Assembly (NCBI GenBank): GCA_945861435.1
Contig: CAMAUX010000028.1
Coordinates: 1 to 64,000 of the forward strand
DNA length: 64,000 nucleotides
From: Chthoniobacter flavus
GTDB taxonomy: Bacteria; Verrucomicrobiota; Verrucomicrobiia; Chthoniobacterales; Chthoniobacteraceae
Reading direction: 5' to 3'
Shown: piece after piece, positions 7,712 through 16,376 of the stretch
Layout: every line of letters starts with the position of its first letter
How positions within the stretch are numbered: position 1 is the stretch's first letter
Program-made: the position numbers and the translations under genes
The notes under the pieces: generated by a model
What the model was told of the DNA's origin: nothing
The model's database searches: none
The model's input: only the letters and a program-made list of their open reading frames with translations

Positions 7712-9103
7712 GTGGTGCCTCCGACATCCCATCGCCCGCGTCCCGTGGACCTCGACCTCACCCCGGTCGAAGTGGCCGCGCGCTGCCGTCATCTCCCGGG
7801 CTTGGCATTTTTCGACAGCGCACTCCCAGATCCCTCGGGCTTCTCGCTCATCGCGGCCTGCCCGGACTTCACCCTCGAAGGCGCCGACTGGGATTTGCTG
7901 CGCCGCGCAGTCCACGAGCGCCAGCTCCCCCCCTCCAGCGACGACGGCCTTCCCCACGGATTCGCCGCGGGTTCAGTCGACTACGAGGGCGGCTTCTCCT
8001 TCGGTTTCCATCGGCGCGCACTCTTCTTTCGGCACGCGGAAGAACGGTGGTACGAACTCGGAGACATGCGTTCCCTGCTCGGCGACGCCCCGCTGGAAGT
8101 CCCCGCTCCAGCAGGATCACCCGAGGTCAGCCGCCTCCCGGAAGGACTCTACTTCCGGCCCACCATCGACTGCGCAGCCTATTGCGCGATGGTGCGCAGA
8201 GCGCAGGAGTACATTGCCGCGGGCGACATTTATCAGGTCAACCTCGCGCACTGCTTTGAGGCGGATTGGGACGGAGATCCTTTCACCTTCTACCAAGCCC
8301 TGCGCCACTACTCCCCGGCACCTTACGGCGCGTTCCTTGCGCTTGGCGGACGCCATCTGCTCTCCAGTTCGCCCGAGAGTTTCCTCAAGATCTCAGGACG
8401 CTCCATCCGGACGCGTCCCATCAAGGGTACGCGCCCGAGACGCGCGGATCCACACGCCGACGAACGCTCCGCCTACGACCTGCTGACCTCGCAAAAAGAG
8501 GTGGCCGAACTCGTCATGATCACCGACCTCCAGCGCAACGACCTCGGCGCCATCTGCGAATTCGGCAGCGTCTCCGTCCGCGACCTGCTCCGCCTCGAAC
8601 GTTACGAGCAGGTCTTCCACCTCACCTCCACCGTCGAAGGCCGCCTGCGCTCCGAAATGGACCATGTCAGCGCTCTCAAGGCCTGCTTCCCGGGCGGCTC
8701 CATCACGGGCGCTCCCAAAAAGCGCGCCTGCGAGATCATCGCCGAGTTGGAACCCAGACCGCGGGGTGCTTACACGGGTGCCATCGGATGGTTCGGCTTC
8801 AATGGTGAAAGCCAGTTCAACATCGCCATCCGCACCGCCGTGGCCGCAAAGGGCAAGGTCCACTTCCACGTCGGTGCCGGTATCGTCGCCGACTCCGACC
8901 CGGAACGCGAATGGCAGGAGACGCTCGACAAGGCGGCTGGCCTCCTGCTTGCAGCCGCGCGCCTCCCCGCCACGGCGCTCCCAACCCCGGCCCCCGGAGC
9001 AGATGGCATCCATAGCGATGGCCCACATGGCCCACATGGCGTGCATGGCGTGCATGGCGTGCATGGCGTGCATGGCGTGCATGGCGATACACGTCGCCAC
9101 TGA
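7712..9103 (+). CDS. pabB: Aminodeoxychorismate synthase component I (PabB-like)
   Basis: About 463 residues from the GTG at 7712. A TTG at 7616 would overlap the divergent gene and adds non-conserved residues, and a GTG at 7745 is also possible. The enzyme makes 4-amino-4-deoxychorismate for folate synthesis with a glutaminase partner. The C-terminal chorismate-binding domain is clear: IKGTRPR, then AELVMITDLQRNDLG, then FPGGSITGAPKKRA and a final GAGIVADSDPE. The N-terminal part resembles the TrpE/PabB N domain. The last 30 residues are unusual: a short His-Gly-Val tandem repeat from a 9-bp DNA repeat (see repeat at 9017). No pabA or pabC gene lies in the window. Confidence 0.9.
   Translation: MVPPTSHRPRPVDLDLTPVEVAARCRHLPGLAFFDSALPDPSGFSLIAACPDFTLEGADWDLLRRAVHERQLPPSSDDGLPHGFAAGSVDYEGGFSFGFHRRALFFRHAEERWYELGDMRSLLGDAPLEVPAPAGSPEVSRLPEGLYFRPTIDCAAYCAMVRRAQEYIAAGDIYQVNLAHCFEADWDGDPFTFYQALRHYSPAPYGAFLALGGRHLLSSSPESFLKISGRSIRTRPIKGTRPRRADPHADERSAYDLLTSQKEVAELVMITDLQRNDLGAICEFGSVSVRDLLRLERYEQVFHLTSTVEGRLRSEMDHVSALKACFPGGSITGAPKKRACEIIAELEPRPRGAYTGAIGWFGFNGESQFNIAIRTAVAAKGKVHFHVGAGIVADSDPEREWQETLDKAAGLLLAAARLPATALPTPAPGADGIHSDGPHGPHGVHGVHGVHGVHGVHGDTRRH
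9017..9088. repeat. 9-bp tandem repeat, 8 copies, in the 3' end of pabB
   Basis: Eight 9-bp units; the central five are identical CATGGCGTG, flanked by CATGGCCCA and CATGGCGAT variants. Unit length is a multiple of three, so copy number changes alter only the length of a His-Gly-Val tail. Confidence 0.9.
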
Positions 9104-9405
9104 GGAGGGCGGTGAGAGCACGCGGCGTCCGGTGCATAGGATACGAAAGAAGAAGGCGAGGAAGCCTGCGGTGAAGATCCGCCCGAGCCTGAGCCAGAGC
9201 AGGAGGCTTGGATCGCCGCGTTAAAATCGCCGAAACTCAGCCTGAAAACGGGAATGGACTTCTCGAAAACGGGGGGCGCGCGGGCAAACGCAACCTTTTA
9301 CGATGGAGTGTAATGTCACCCAATCAGTTCATTGCGGAGCACTGCGAATTCTTTGCCTTTAAAAGGCTTCCGTTTCAACGCCCCTTCTCATCGCCGTTTT
9401 TATCG

Positions 9406-9715
9406 TAAAACCGTGAATGGACGGCCCACGGAATCCACGGACCGAACAGAAGGAATGGGGGGATGAGGGGATTGAGAGTCTGTTGTGTGGTCCGTGCATT
9501 CAGTGCGTTCCGTGGGCCATTGGGAACTCTCCGGGTTCAGGCGACTGCTGAGTCCTATCAGTGCCTGGGTACTTGAGGGTGAAAGCCATGTCGTTACAGA
9601 CTTTGAAGATCGCTCAAAGAAACTCACCCAACGGGTGAGAAAACGGGATGATTTTAAGCTGCAAATTCGGTTTCCACAGAAACTCACATCAGATCCGACA
9701 AGTTTTCATCGCCGC
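9406..9715 (+). repeat. Dispersed palindromic element, copy A
   Basis: About 310 bp. Nearly the same sequence recurs at 27744-28056 (reverse orientation) and, truncated, at 22684-22906. The first 130 bp contain inverted halves around a purine-rich centre (GGCCCACGGAATCC ... GTGGTCCGTG ... TTCCGTGGGCC), so it can form a long imperfect hairpin. A less structured 170-bp tail follows. No transposase. It lies between pabB and a small lipoprotein gene. The remaining intergenic sequence (9104-9405) holds only a small palindrome near 9358. Confidence 0.85.
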
Positions 9716-9744
9716 ATTGAGGCTTAAAGCAGAGACAGCGTAAC

Positions 9745-9936
9745 TCAATGCACCACCGTGCGGGCCACCGGAGGAGACTGAGCCTCGGGCTGAGGAGCGC
9801 GACGCGGTTGAAGGCTTTGATGAGCCGACCCCGCCAGCGCCACATCTCGCGACTCGCCCGCCGGCCTGAAGATGCCGGAGACCACCAGCACCTCCAGACC
9901 GCCGAGCCGCACCAAAGCCCCGCCCCCCTCGCGCAC
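9745..9936 (-). CDS. Possible small protein downstream of the lipoprotein gene
   Basis: An open frame of 63 residues from a GTG at 9936, preceded by a GGGCGAGGGCG stretch. It would follow the lipoprotein stop by 23 bp in the same direction. The sequence has alternating hydrophobic positions (LVRLGGLEVLVVSGIF) that look protein-like, then a Pro/Gln/Arg-rich tail. I do not recognise it. High GC makes chance open frames likely, so this is tentative. Confidence 0.25.
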   Translation of the reverse strand: MREGGGALVRLGGLEVLVVSGIFRPAGESRDVALAGSAHQSLQPRRAPQPEAQSPPVARTVVH

Positions 9937-9959
9937 CGCCCTCGCCCACCGCAGGACAC

Positions 9960-10316
9960 TTAGTTCATCCGGCGCGGGTCGTAAGGCCACGACGCTCCAA
10001 GAGAGGTCACAGGCGACTGATACGTGGTCGCACCGCCAATCGTCGTGTCCGCACTGCTGGTGCTGGTGCTCGTCCAGCCCGACCTGCCCGTCCTGCCAAT
10101 CGGCCGCTGCTCGGAACGCCAACTCTCCTCCCTGACCACGTTCTTCCCAGAACTGCCCACCCCCGTGGAACTGTGTCGGTACTGGCTCTCTTGGTAGGTG
10201 GCCACACGATGCGTACCGCTCTGGCACCCACCCAGCAGCAGCCCCCCACCAGCGAGCACCACCGCCGCAACCACCCCAGCAACCCGGCGCCCCAACCCGC
10301 TCATCCCAGTGCTCAT
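9960..10316 (-). CDS. Small predicted lipoprotein, function unknown
   Basis: 118 residues from the ATG at 10316 (another ATG four codons later). A type II signal peptide is clear: GLGRRVAGVVAAVVLAGGG followed by the lipobox LLGGC with the lipidated Cys at residue 31. The mature part is Ser/Thr-rich with many short polar repeats and ends SWPYDPRRMN. No family recognised. The DNA upstream (10388-10424) is AT-rich with an imperfect 9-bp repeat (GATTTTATG-like), a plausible promoter location. Confidence 0.65.
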   Translation of the reverse strand: MSTGMSGLGRRVAGVVAAVVLAGGGLLLGGCQSGTHRVATYQESQYRHSSTGVGSSGKNVVREESWRSEQRPIGRTGRSGWTSTSTSSADTTIGGATTYQSPVTSLGASWPYDPRRMN

Positions 10317-10387
10317 CCCAGTGCTGTCACGCACTTCGATGCACCCCTCTGTGTGCGCTTCTGCACGCACGTTCGTCCGGCCGTTTT

Positions 10388-10424
10388 TTGATTTCATAGA
10401 TTTTATGGATTTAATGGATTTTTC
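10388..10424 (-). promoter_or_regulatory. AT-rich stretch with imperfect 9-bp repeats upstream of the lipoprotein gene
   Basis: Three or four imperfect units (GATTTCATA, GATTTTATG, GATTTAATG) form the only AT-rich island in the interval between the lipoprotein and SDR genes. It lies about 75-110 bp upstream of the lipoprotein start. Promoter function is inferred only from base composition and position. Confidence 0.25.
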
Positions 10425-10489
10425 CCCCTCCCATAATAATCGTGCGCGCTCCCACGTACGGTCTTGCGACGGCGCAACCCTCCATCCTC

Positions 10490-11284
10490 CTACCCCGCGC
10501 TCGCGACGCCCCAGCCACCGTCAATCTCCAACACCTGACCGGTAGCCCACCGGCCACCGTCGCTCAGGAAAAAAACCGCAGCGGCGTCGAGATCGCCCGA
10601 ATGCACATAACCGCCACGCCCCAGCGGTTGATGGCGCGCCAGCACCGGGATCTCCACCACGGGGCCGCCTGTGTCCGGCTCCAACGGAGGGGGCGCGAGA
10701 ACGTTGATGCGGATCTGAGCATGGGCATAGCTGGCAGCCAGCGCCCGGCTGAGCCCGGCCACTCCAGCCTTCGCCGCCGTGAATGCGTGCAAGGCACTGC
10801 CGTCCGCCGATGGGCTCCGCACAATCACAGACCCAAGGTTGAGCACGGCCCCGCCTCCGCCCTGGTGCAGGAACTGCCGGATGGCAGCCCGGTTGGAATA
10901 CATGACCGAGCTCAGCTGCACATCCAGAGTCAGCCTCCATGCCTCGTCGCTGAGCATGTGCAGGGGGCCGTCCGCCACCCGTGGCCAGCGGCCGCCACCC
11001 GCATGATAAAGCCCGTCCAACCTCCCGAAGGCCGCCACCGCTTGAGCGATCGCACGCGCCGCGGTCGCCGGGTCCCGCGCATCCGCGGCGATGGGGATGG
11101 CATGCTCACCCAATTGATGCGCGGCGCGCTCGAGGTTCGCGCGGTTGCGCCCGACGACGACCACCGACGCGCCCGCCGTCACAAAGGCTTGCGCAGCGGA
11201 GAGACCAGGGCCCGATGTGCCTCCAACAACCACGAGACTTTTCCCGGCAAGAAGCCGGCCTTCACTGGATTCCAAAGCGCTCAC
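10490..11284 (-). CDS. SDR-family protein with catalytic Tyr replaced by Phe
   Basis: 264 residues from the GTG at 11284, which places the first strand where SDR proteins start; a longer frame exists but is not protein-like. It has a Rossmann fold with GGTSGPGLS (cofactor loop), a Ser in NLGSV, and a late LEIDGGWGVASAG tail close to the classic 'DGG' end. The usual YxxxK catalytic motif reads F168-T-A-A-K172, so the proton-donating Tyr is missing. It may be a divergent or non-catalytic SDR, or a reductase with altered chemistry. Cofactor and substrate are unknown. It is divergent from sppA. Confidence 0.85.
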   Translation of the reverse strand: MSALESSEGRLLAGKSLVVVGGTSGPGLSAAQAFVTAGASVVVVGRNRANLERAAHQLGEHAIPIAADARDPATAARAIAQAVAAFGRLDGLYHAGGGRWPRVADGPLHMLSDEAWRLTLDVQLSSVMYSNRAAIRQFLHQGGGGAVLNLGSVIVRSPSADGSALHAFTAAKAGVAGLSRALAASYAHAQIRINVLAPPPLEPDTGGPVVEIPVLARHQPLGRGGYVHSGDLDAAAVFFLSDGGRWATGQVLEIDGGWGVASAG

Positions 11285-11423
11285 CGCCCACCATCCTTGC
11301 AAACACGGGTGGCGCCACCTGATCAACCGGGCGGGCCGCGATGGGTGGGGATCCGCAGCACGGCGCAACGGCAGGCTTGTCCCTTGCTGTGGGCGGGGGG
11401 GATGGGGCAGTCTGCCCGTTCTT

Positions 11424-12434
11424 ATGAGCAACAAGACCCTCGGATGCCTCGGCGTGGTCCTCGTAACAGCCCTGTGCGCCAGCCTGCTGGTGAACGTAAG
11501 CTTCCTCGCGTCAAAGGGCACAAACGGTTCCAGCACGGACGCTGCGGGCCCCGCGGAAACCCTGCACGAATCCCTCGTGCGCAAGGCCTCCAGCGGATCG
11601 GAGAAGAAGATCGCCCTCATCCCCCTGCGCGGCATCATCTCCGCAGCGGAGCCCGGAAACGTCGGGCTGACGGCCATCGACGACTTGAAGCTTCAGCTCG
11701 AACAAGCGGCCGCCGACAAGCAAGTCGCCGCCGTGGTGCTGGCGATCGATTCCCCCGGCGGCGAGGTGACGGCCTCCGATATCCTCTACAAAGCCGTGCG
11801 CCGGGTGCGGGACGATTCTGGAAAGCCCGTGGTGGTTTCCATGGGCAGCCTCGCCGCCTCGGGCGGTTACTACGTGGCGTGCGGAGCCTCCTGGGTGCTG
11901 GCACACGAAAACACCTTCACCGGCAGCATCGGCGTCATCATGCAGAGCCTCAACTACGAGCAGCTCTTCGGAAAACTCGGGCTCGAAACCCTCACCTTCA
12001 AAAGCGGCGCCTTCAAGGACATGCTCAGCGGTTCGCGCCCCATGCGCGACGAGGAAAAAGCCTACGTGCAGGCCATGATCATGCAGACCTACGACCAGTT
12101 CGTCGGCATCGTCGCCCAGGAACGCCACCTTCCCGAAGCGGACCTCCGCAAGGGCGTCGCCGATGGACGCGTTGTCTCCGGAAAGGATGCCCTTGGCGCC
12201 AAGCTCGTCGACCAACTCGGCGGCATCGAGGAGGCCTACGCCAAGGCCATGGAACTCGCCAATGCACAGGGCGCTTCCGTCATCCGCTACGAGTCCGGCT
12301 TCAAGCTTGGACGCCTGCTGCGGATGCTCGGCCAGTCCGAGCAGGCACGCGTCCAAGTGGACCTCGCCGCCTCTCTCGCCCCGAAGCTGGAAACCGGCAG
12401 GATGTACTACCTTCCCAGCCTCTTCGCCCACTAG
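11424..12434 (+). CDS. sppA: Signal peptide peptidase SppA-type serine protease
   Basis: 336 residues. An N-terminal signal anchor (residues 6-30) is followed by the S49 peptidase domain. S146 (AASGGYY) and K198 (SGAFKDM) are placed as the Ser/Lys dyad and are almost at the positions of the Bacillus enzyme (147 and 199). It has one peptidase domain, like short SppA proteins, not the double E. coli form. It degrades leftover signal peptides in the membrane (family knowledge). It is followed after 21 bp by a CPBP protease gene and then thiL and tsaE in the same direction, probably one transcript. Start chosen at the only ATG before the anchor. Confidence 0.93.
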   Translation: MSNKTLGCLGVVLVTALCASLLVNVSFLASKGTNGSSTDAAGPAETLHESLVRKASSGSEKKIALIPLRGIISAAEPGNVGLTAIDDLKLQLEQAAADKQVAAVVLAIDSPGGEVTASDILYKAVRRVRDDSGKPVVVSMGSLAASGGYYVACGASWVLAHENTFTGSIGVIMQSLNYEQLFGKLGLETLTFKSGAFKDMLSGSRPMRDEEKAYVQAMIMQTYDQFVGIVAQERHLPEADLRKGVADGRVVSGKDALGAKLVDQLGGIEEAYAKAMELANAQGASVIRYESGFKLGRLLRMLGQSEQARVQVDLAASLAPKLETGRMYYLPSLFAH

Positions 12435-12455
12435 CACGCGCTCGAAACACCGCCC

Positions 12456-13274
12456 GTGCAATCCCAGCTCACCCTCCCGATCCTCCTCCTCCTGATCGCC
12501 TGCCTCGCCGGCGCACTCGGGGTCTACCAAAACCTGCTCCGCCGCATCCACTCTGGCGGCGGACGCGTGCGGACCGCGGAGTTCCGGGGCGTGGACGTCG
12601 CCGTGTGCGCGCTGCTGGCAGTGTACTTCATCAGCCCCGCGATCCAAAACGCCCTCCACAAGGGCGCGCCCAGCGCCGGGATCACGCTCCGCCTGGTGCT
12701 CGAAAACGCTGCGTCCCAAGCGGGGCTCATCGTCATCATCGGCTTCCTTCTCAGCCAGCACGGCACGGGCCTCCGCCATCTCCTCGGGTTCGACCGCATG
12801 GGGCACGGACGCGCCGTGATCTCGGGCATCGGTCTCCTGCTGGCCGGCCTGCCACTCATCCTCGGAGCTGCTCTGCTCGCACAGCTCCTGATCAGCAATC
12901 CGGGCTCCGAGCAGGGTCTGGTGACCCTCTTCCGCGACGCCGCGCAGCGCTCAGACTATACGACCGTGGGCGCGGTGCTCTTCTCTGCAGTGGTGCTCGC
13001 GCCAGCCTCGGAGGAGCTGGTGTTCCGCGGCTACGTTTACCCGGTCCTCAAACGCTACGGCGGCGGACTGGCCGGCGCAGTGTTCACGTCGGCCCTCTTC
13101 GCCATGGCGCATGCAAATCTCGCCTCACTCCCAGGCCTCTTCGTTCTCGCCCTCTGCCTGACCACCGCCTACGAGGCCAGCGGCTGCCTCATGGTGCCCG
13201 CTGCCATGCACGCCACCTTCAACTTCGCCAACCTCAGCTACCTCTTCTGGCAGGCTCAGTCCACCGCCCCCTGA
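12456..13274 (+). CDS. CPBP-family intramembrane metalloprotease
   Basis: 272 residues from a GTG, with about seven membrane segments. The conserved motifs are E186-E187 followed by FRG (EELVFRG), H219 (AMAHAN) and H252 (MHATFN), the expected metal ligands and catalytic Glu of the CPBP (Abi/Rce1) family. Members cleave membrane substrates or modify prenylated or peptide substrates; the substrate here is unknown. Its position between sppA and thiL suggests co-transcription. Its pairing with SppA suggests a role in membrane peptide turnover, which is inference. Confidence 0.88.
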   Translation: MQSQLTLPILLLLIACLAGALGVYQNLLRRIHSGGGRVRTAEFRGVDVAVCALLAVYFISPAIQNALHKGAPSAGITLRLVLENAASQAGLIVIIGFLLSQHGTGLRHLLGFDRMGHGRAVISGIGLLLAGLPLILGAALLAQLLISNPGSEQGLVTLFRDAAQRSDYTTVGAVLFSAVVLAPASEELVFRGYVYPVLKRYGGGLAGAVFTSALFAMAHANLASLPGLFVLALCLTTAYEASGCLMVPAAMHATFNFANLSYLFWQAQSTAP

Positions 13275-13288
13275 ACCCCCCTCCCCGC

Positions 13289-14203
13289 ATGCGAACCACC
13301 ACCCTCGCAGACCTCGGTGAGGATCGGCTCGTCGCCCAACTCTCCTCCCTCCTCGCTTCCGGCCCCTCCGTGCGCACGGGAATCGGCGACGACTGCGCCG
13401 TACTCGGCCCCCGCAACGCCCCGCTCTGGCAGCTTTTGAAAACAGACGCCGTCGTCGAGGGCGTCCACTTCACCCCGGACACCGCGCCGCGCCGCATCGG
13501 CTGGAAGGCTCTCTGCCGCCCCATCAGCGACATCGCCGCCATGGGCGGTTCTCCAGAGCACGCCCTTGTCACCATCGCCGCCCGTCGCGACCTCCCAGCC
13601 GCATGGCTGCGCGCACTCTACCGCGGCATCGAGGCCGCCGCGCGCAGGTTCGGCGTCCATGTCGTCGGCGGCGAGACCGCCCGCTCCCCAGGGCCACTCT
13701 TCCTCAGCATCGCGCTCACGGGATCCGTGCCGCGCCCCCACTGCGTGCTTCGCAGCGGCGGGCGCCCGGGCGATGCGCTCTACGTCACAGGCCGGCTTGG
13801 TGGCTCGCTCGCAGGACATCACCTCGACTTCATCCCCCGTCTGGAAGAAGCCCGCTGGCTCGTCTCAAATTTCAAACCCCGTGCCATGATGGACCTCTCC
13901 GACGGCATCGGCTCCGACCTCCCGCGCCTCGCCGCCGCAAGCCACTGCGGCTTCCACCTCGACGAGGAAAAAATCCCGCGCAACCCCGGCTGCTCCCTCG
14001 CTCAGGCATTGGGCGATGGAGAGGATTTCGAACTCCTCTTCGCCCTCCCGCCCCGCCGCTGCGCCGCTCTGGAGGCTGCATGGAAGACCACATTCCCCCG
14101 GCTTCCCCTCTCGCGCATCGGCGCACTCACCCCGCCGACCCGCGCCACCAAACGCACTCCACACAACGCCCCCGCCGCCCATGGGTTTGATCATTTCGCA
14201 TAG
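13289..14203 (+). CDS. thiL: Thiamine-monophosphate kinase
   Basis: 304 residues. ThiL phosphorylates thiamine phosphate to thiamine diphosphate using ATP. Features seen: GIGDDCAVLG near the N terminus, KTDAVVEGVHF, SDIAAMGG, VVGGETARS, DLSDGIGSD and ALGDGEDFELLFAL, all family hallmarks for Mg-nucleotide binding. The last 20 residues are Pro/His-rich and less conserved. It starts 14 bp after the CPBP gene and its last 23 bases overlap tsaE, indicating translational coupling. Confidence 0.95.
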   Translation: MRTTTLADLGEDRLVAQLSSLLASGPSVRTGIGDDCAVLGPRNAPLWQLLKTDAVVEGVHFTPDTAPRRIGWKALCRPISDIAAMGGSPEHALVTIAARRDLPAAWLRALYRGIEAAARRFGVHVVGGETARSPGPLFLSIALTGSVPRPHCVLRSGGRPGDALYVTGRLGGSLAGHHLDFIPRLEEARWLVSNFKPRAMMDLSDGIGSDLPRLAAASHCGFHLDEEKIPRNPGCSLAQALGDGEDFELLFALPPRRCAALEAAWKTTFPRLPLSRIGALTPPTRATKRTPHNAPAAHGFDHFA

Positions 14204-14606
14204 CCCTCAGGAAACCTTCGCACTCGGGATGCGCCTCGCCGCCACACTGCGCGGTGGCGAAGTACTCGGCCTCACCGGCGACCTCGGCAGCGGCAAGACC
14301 CACCTCGTCAAAGGCCTCGCCGCCGGACTCGGCCACACCGGCCAGGTCACAAGCCCCACCTTCACCCTCGTCCACGAATACGCGGGCGGACGACTCCCCC
14401 TCCACCACTTCGACCTCTACCGACTCGAGGATCCCTCCGAACTCCTCCAAATCGGCCTCGACGACTACCTCGCATCCCGTGGCGTCCTCGCATTGGAATG
14501 GGCTGAGAAATTCCGCGACCTCCTCCCGCGAACCACCCTCTGGCTCACTCTCGCCCACGGTCCCGACGACACCCGATCGATCCAAGGCCTCCCCGAATCC
14601 CTCTGA
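14181..14606 (+). CDS. tsaE: tRNA threonylcarbamoyladenosine biosynthesis ATPase TsaE
   Basis: 141 residues, starting inside the thiL 3' end (ATG at 14181). P-loop GDLGSGKT at 33-40, then [11 protein letters not shown] and a HFDLYRLE segment, both diagnostic of TsaE. The protein is the ATPase that works with TsaB and TsaD to make the t6A modification of tRNAs at position 37. It is cytoplasmic. No tsaB or tsaD lies in the window. Confidence 0.95.
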   Translation: MGLIISHSPQETFALGMRLAATLRGGEVLGLTGDLGSGKTHLVKGLAAGLGHTGQVTSPTFTLVHEYAGGRLPLHHFDLYRLEDPSELLQIGLDDYLASRGVLALEWAEKFRDLLPRTTLWLTLAHGPDDTRSIQGLPESL

Positions 14607-14736
14607 AAAACCGTTCGCAGGCAGTGCGGCGCCTCGCAATGTCCACACCGCCGGCCGCCCGCCGTCCAGTGAAGCTCCGCCAATGTCCGCATCTTCTTGA
14701 ACTGCTCTCCATCACAAATCCATTCACCCCTCTCCG

Positions 14737-15192
14737 ATGATCCTCGACCACCTCTCCCGCTCCGCCGCCTACGAACCGCTCCACCCGCATTTCCCCAAGG
14801 CCTTCGCCTACCTGCGCTCCTTCGACCCCTCCACTCCGGATGGAAAATACGAGATCGATGGCAGGGACCTCGTCGCCATCGTCCAACGCTACACCACGGC
14901 CCGTTCCGCCGACAAAATGTGGGAGGCCCACCGCATTCACGGCGACATTCAAGTCGTCATCCGCGGCCTCGAATTCTGCGGCCACAAAGATCAAGCGCGC
15001 CTCGCTGTCACGAAACCCTACGACACAGAAAAGGACGTCGAAAAATACGCAGCCCCTACCGAACCCTCCGCGCTGCTCACCCTCGGTCACGGCAACTTCG
15101 CCGTCTTCCACCCACAGGACGCCCATCAACCCGGCGTCCAGCTTGATTCTCCGGCCGAAATCCTCAAGGTCGTCATCAAGTTCAGGCTGTAA
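14737..15192 (+). CDS. YhcH/YjgK/YiaL family protein
   Basis: 151 residues. The family is a beta-sandwich, cupin-like fold with proposed roles in sugar (sialic acid or related) metabolism. Conserved features seen: an early FDPSTPDGKYEI segment, WEAHRIHGDIQVVI with its paired His residues, and HPQDAHQPGVQ near the end, likely metal-binding. The gene is separated from tsaE by 130 bp with no clear signal, and is followed after 53 bp by an exported hydrolase, so the two may form a unit. Confidence 0.9.
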   Translation: MILDHLSRSAAYEPLHPHFPKAFAYLRSFDPSTPDGKYEIDGRDLVAIVQRYTTARSADKMWEAHRIHGDIQVVIRGLEFCGHKDQARLAVTKPYDTEKDVEKYAAPTEPSALLTLGHGNFAVFHPQDAHQPGVQLDSPAEILKVVIKFRL

Positions 15193-15245
15193 AACCACGG
15201 CCGACACCTCACCCCCTCAACCACCCCTCCCACCCCAGAACCCCA

Positions 15246-16193
15246 ATGCTCCCACGCCTCCTCCTCCTCGCACTCCTTCTCCCCCTCGCCCCGCTCCGCG
15301 CGCAGGAACCCGAACGCATCAGCGACATCATCTACACCAAACACGATGGCGTCGCGCTCACCATGGACGTCTTCAAGCCTGCCAATCCCAACGGCGCGGC
15401 CGTCATTAAAATCATCAGCGGCGGCTGGAACTCCAACCACAAGGGCATCAGCGACGGCGGCTGGCCGCGCCACGGTTACACCACCTTCGTCGTCGTCCAT
15501 GGCACCCAACCCCGCTTCCACATCGACGAAATCATCCTCGATCTCCAGCGCGCCGTCCGCTTCATCCGCGCCAACGCCGAACGGTTCGGCATCGACCCAC
15601 AAAAGATCGGCGTCACCGGCAGCAGCGCGGGCGGACACCTCAGCCTCATGCTCGCCACGCGGGTCTCGCCCGGCGATCCCAAGGCCGCCGACCCCATCGA
15701 CCGTGTGAGCTCTGAAATCAACGCCGTCGCCTGCTTCTATCCACCCGTCGACTTCCTCAACTGGGCCGCCGAGGGCGACAGCAAACAGGGCGTCGGCCCG
15801 CTCACCACGCGTGCACCCGCCTTCGGCCCCGTCGTCGAAACGGCAGAGGGCCGCGAACGCGCCGGCCACGACCTCTCCCCACTCTCCTGGATCAACGCCA
15901 AACAGCCTCCCGTCTACATCGTCCAAGGCGACGCCGACCAACTCGTCCCCCACAGCCAGGCTCTCCGCTTCCTTGCAAAATCCAATGAAGTCGGCGCCAA
16001 AGCCGAAGTCCTCATCCGTGCGGGCGCGGGCCATGGCGGCTGGGTGGAAATGACCGACGACACCGCGCGCATGGCGGACTGGTTCAATCTCCACCTCCTT
16101 GGCAAAAAACCCGCCACCCCTTTTCAATTCGCCAGTTCCACGCTTCCCAGCACGCCCGTCCCAAAAAAAGCGCCCGCCTCCCAGCCGAAGTAA
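15246..16193 (+). CDS. Exported alpha/beta-hydrolase (esterase-like)
   Basis: 315 residues with a Sec signal peptide ending near LRAQ (residue 20). Alpha/beta-hydrolase fold: GSSAGGHL gives nucleophile S127, the acid is in QGDADQLVP and the His in GAGHGG. The oxyanion region is around IISGGWNS. Similar exported esterase or deacetylase-like proteins are common in Verrucomicrobia near polysaccharide utilisation genes. The substrate is not known; acetylated or carboxylated glycans are plausible. The C-terminal 30 residues are Pro-rich. Confidence 0.88.
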   Translation: MLPRLLLLALLLPLAPLRAQEPERISDIIYTKHDGVALTMDVFKPANPNGAAVIKIISGGWNSNHKGISDGGWPRHGYTTFVVVHGTQPRFHIDEIILDLQRAVRFIRANAERFGIDPQKIGVTGSSAGGHLSLMLATRVSPGDPKAADPIDRVSSEINAVACFYPPVDFLNWAAEGDSKQGVGPLTTRAPAFGPVVETAEGRERAGHDLSPLSWINAKQPPVYIVQGDADQLVPHSQALRFLAKSNEVGAKAEVLIRAGAGHGGWVEMTDDTARMADWFNLHLLGKKPATPFQFASSTLPSTPVPKKAPASQPK

Positions 16194-16284
16194 TCTGCCC
16201 GTAAAGCTGCGTCAACGCAGCCCCGCCGCGCCGCGCCCCCAGCGCGGAAGCCGCCCCACACCAGCGTCCATGGGGTCCTCCCGG

Positions 16285-16347
16285 TCCATGTCGTCCACGT
16301 CGTCCATGTCGTCCATGTCGTCCATGTCGTCCATGTCGTCCATGTCG
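16285..16347. repeat. 9-bp tandem repeat, 7 copies, between hydrolase and haem protein genes
   Basis: Seven units of TCCATGTCG (one with ACG) end 30 bp before the start codon of the next gene. In other frames it reads Asp-Asp-Met or similar. It could vary promoter or leader spacing if it changes copy number. Confidence 0.9.
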
Positions 16348-16376
16348 TTGATCGCACCCCCATCCCTCTCACCGCC

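Noticed and set aside
9485-9727. Small protein encoded in element copy A
   Set aside because: Similar short frames occur in the copies, but the copies do not keep a common frame or start; the conserved feature is the DNA palindrome.
10442-14203. A continuous plus-strand frame of about 1250 codons upstream of and through thiL
   Set aside because: Only its last part (13289-14203) is protein-like (ThiL). The rest is Arg/Pro-rich, overlaps sppA and the CPBP gene in other frames, and reflects high GC content.
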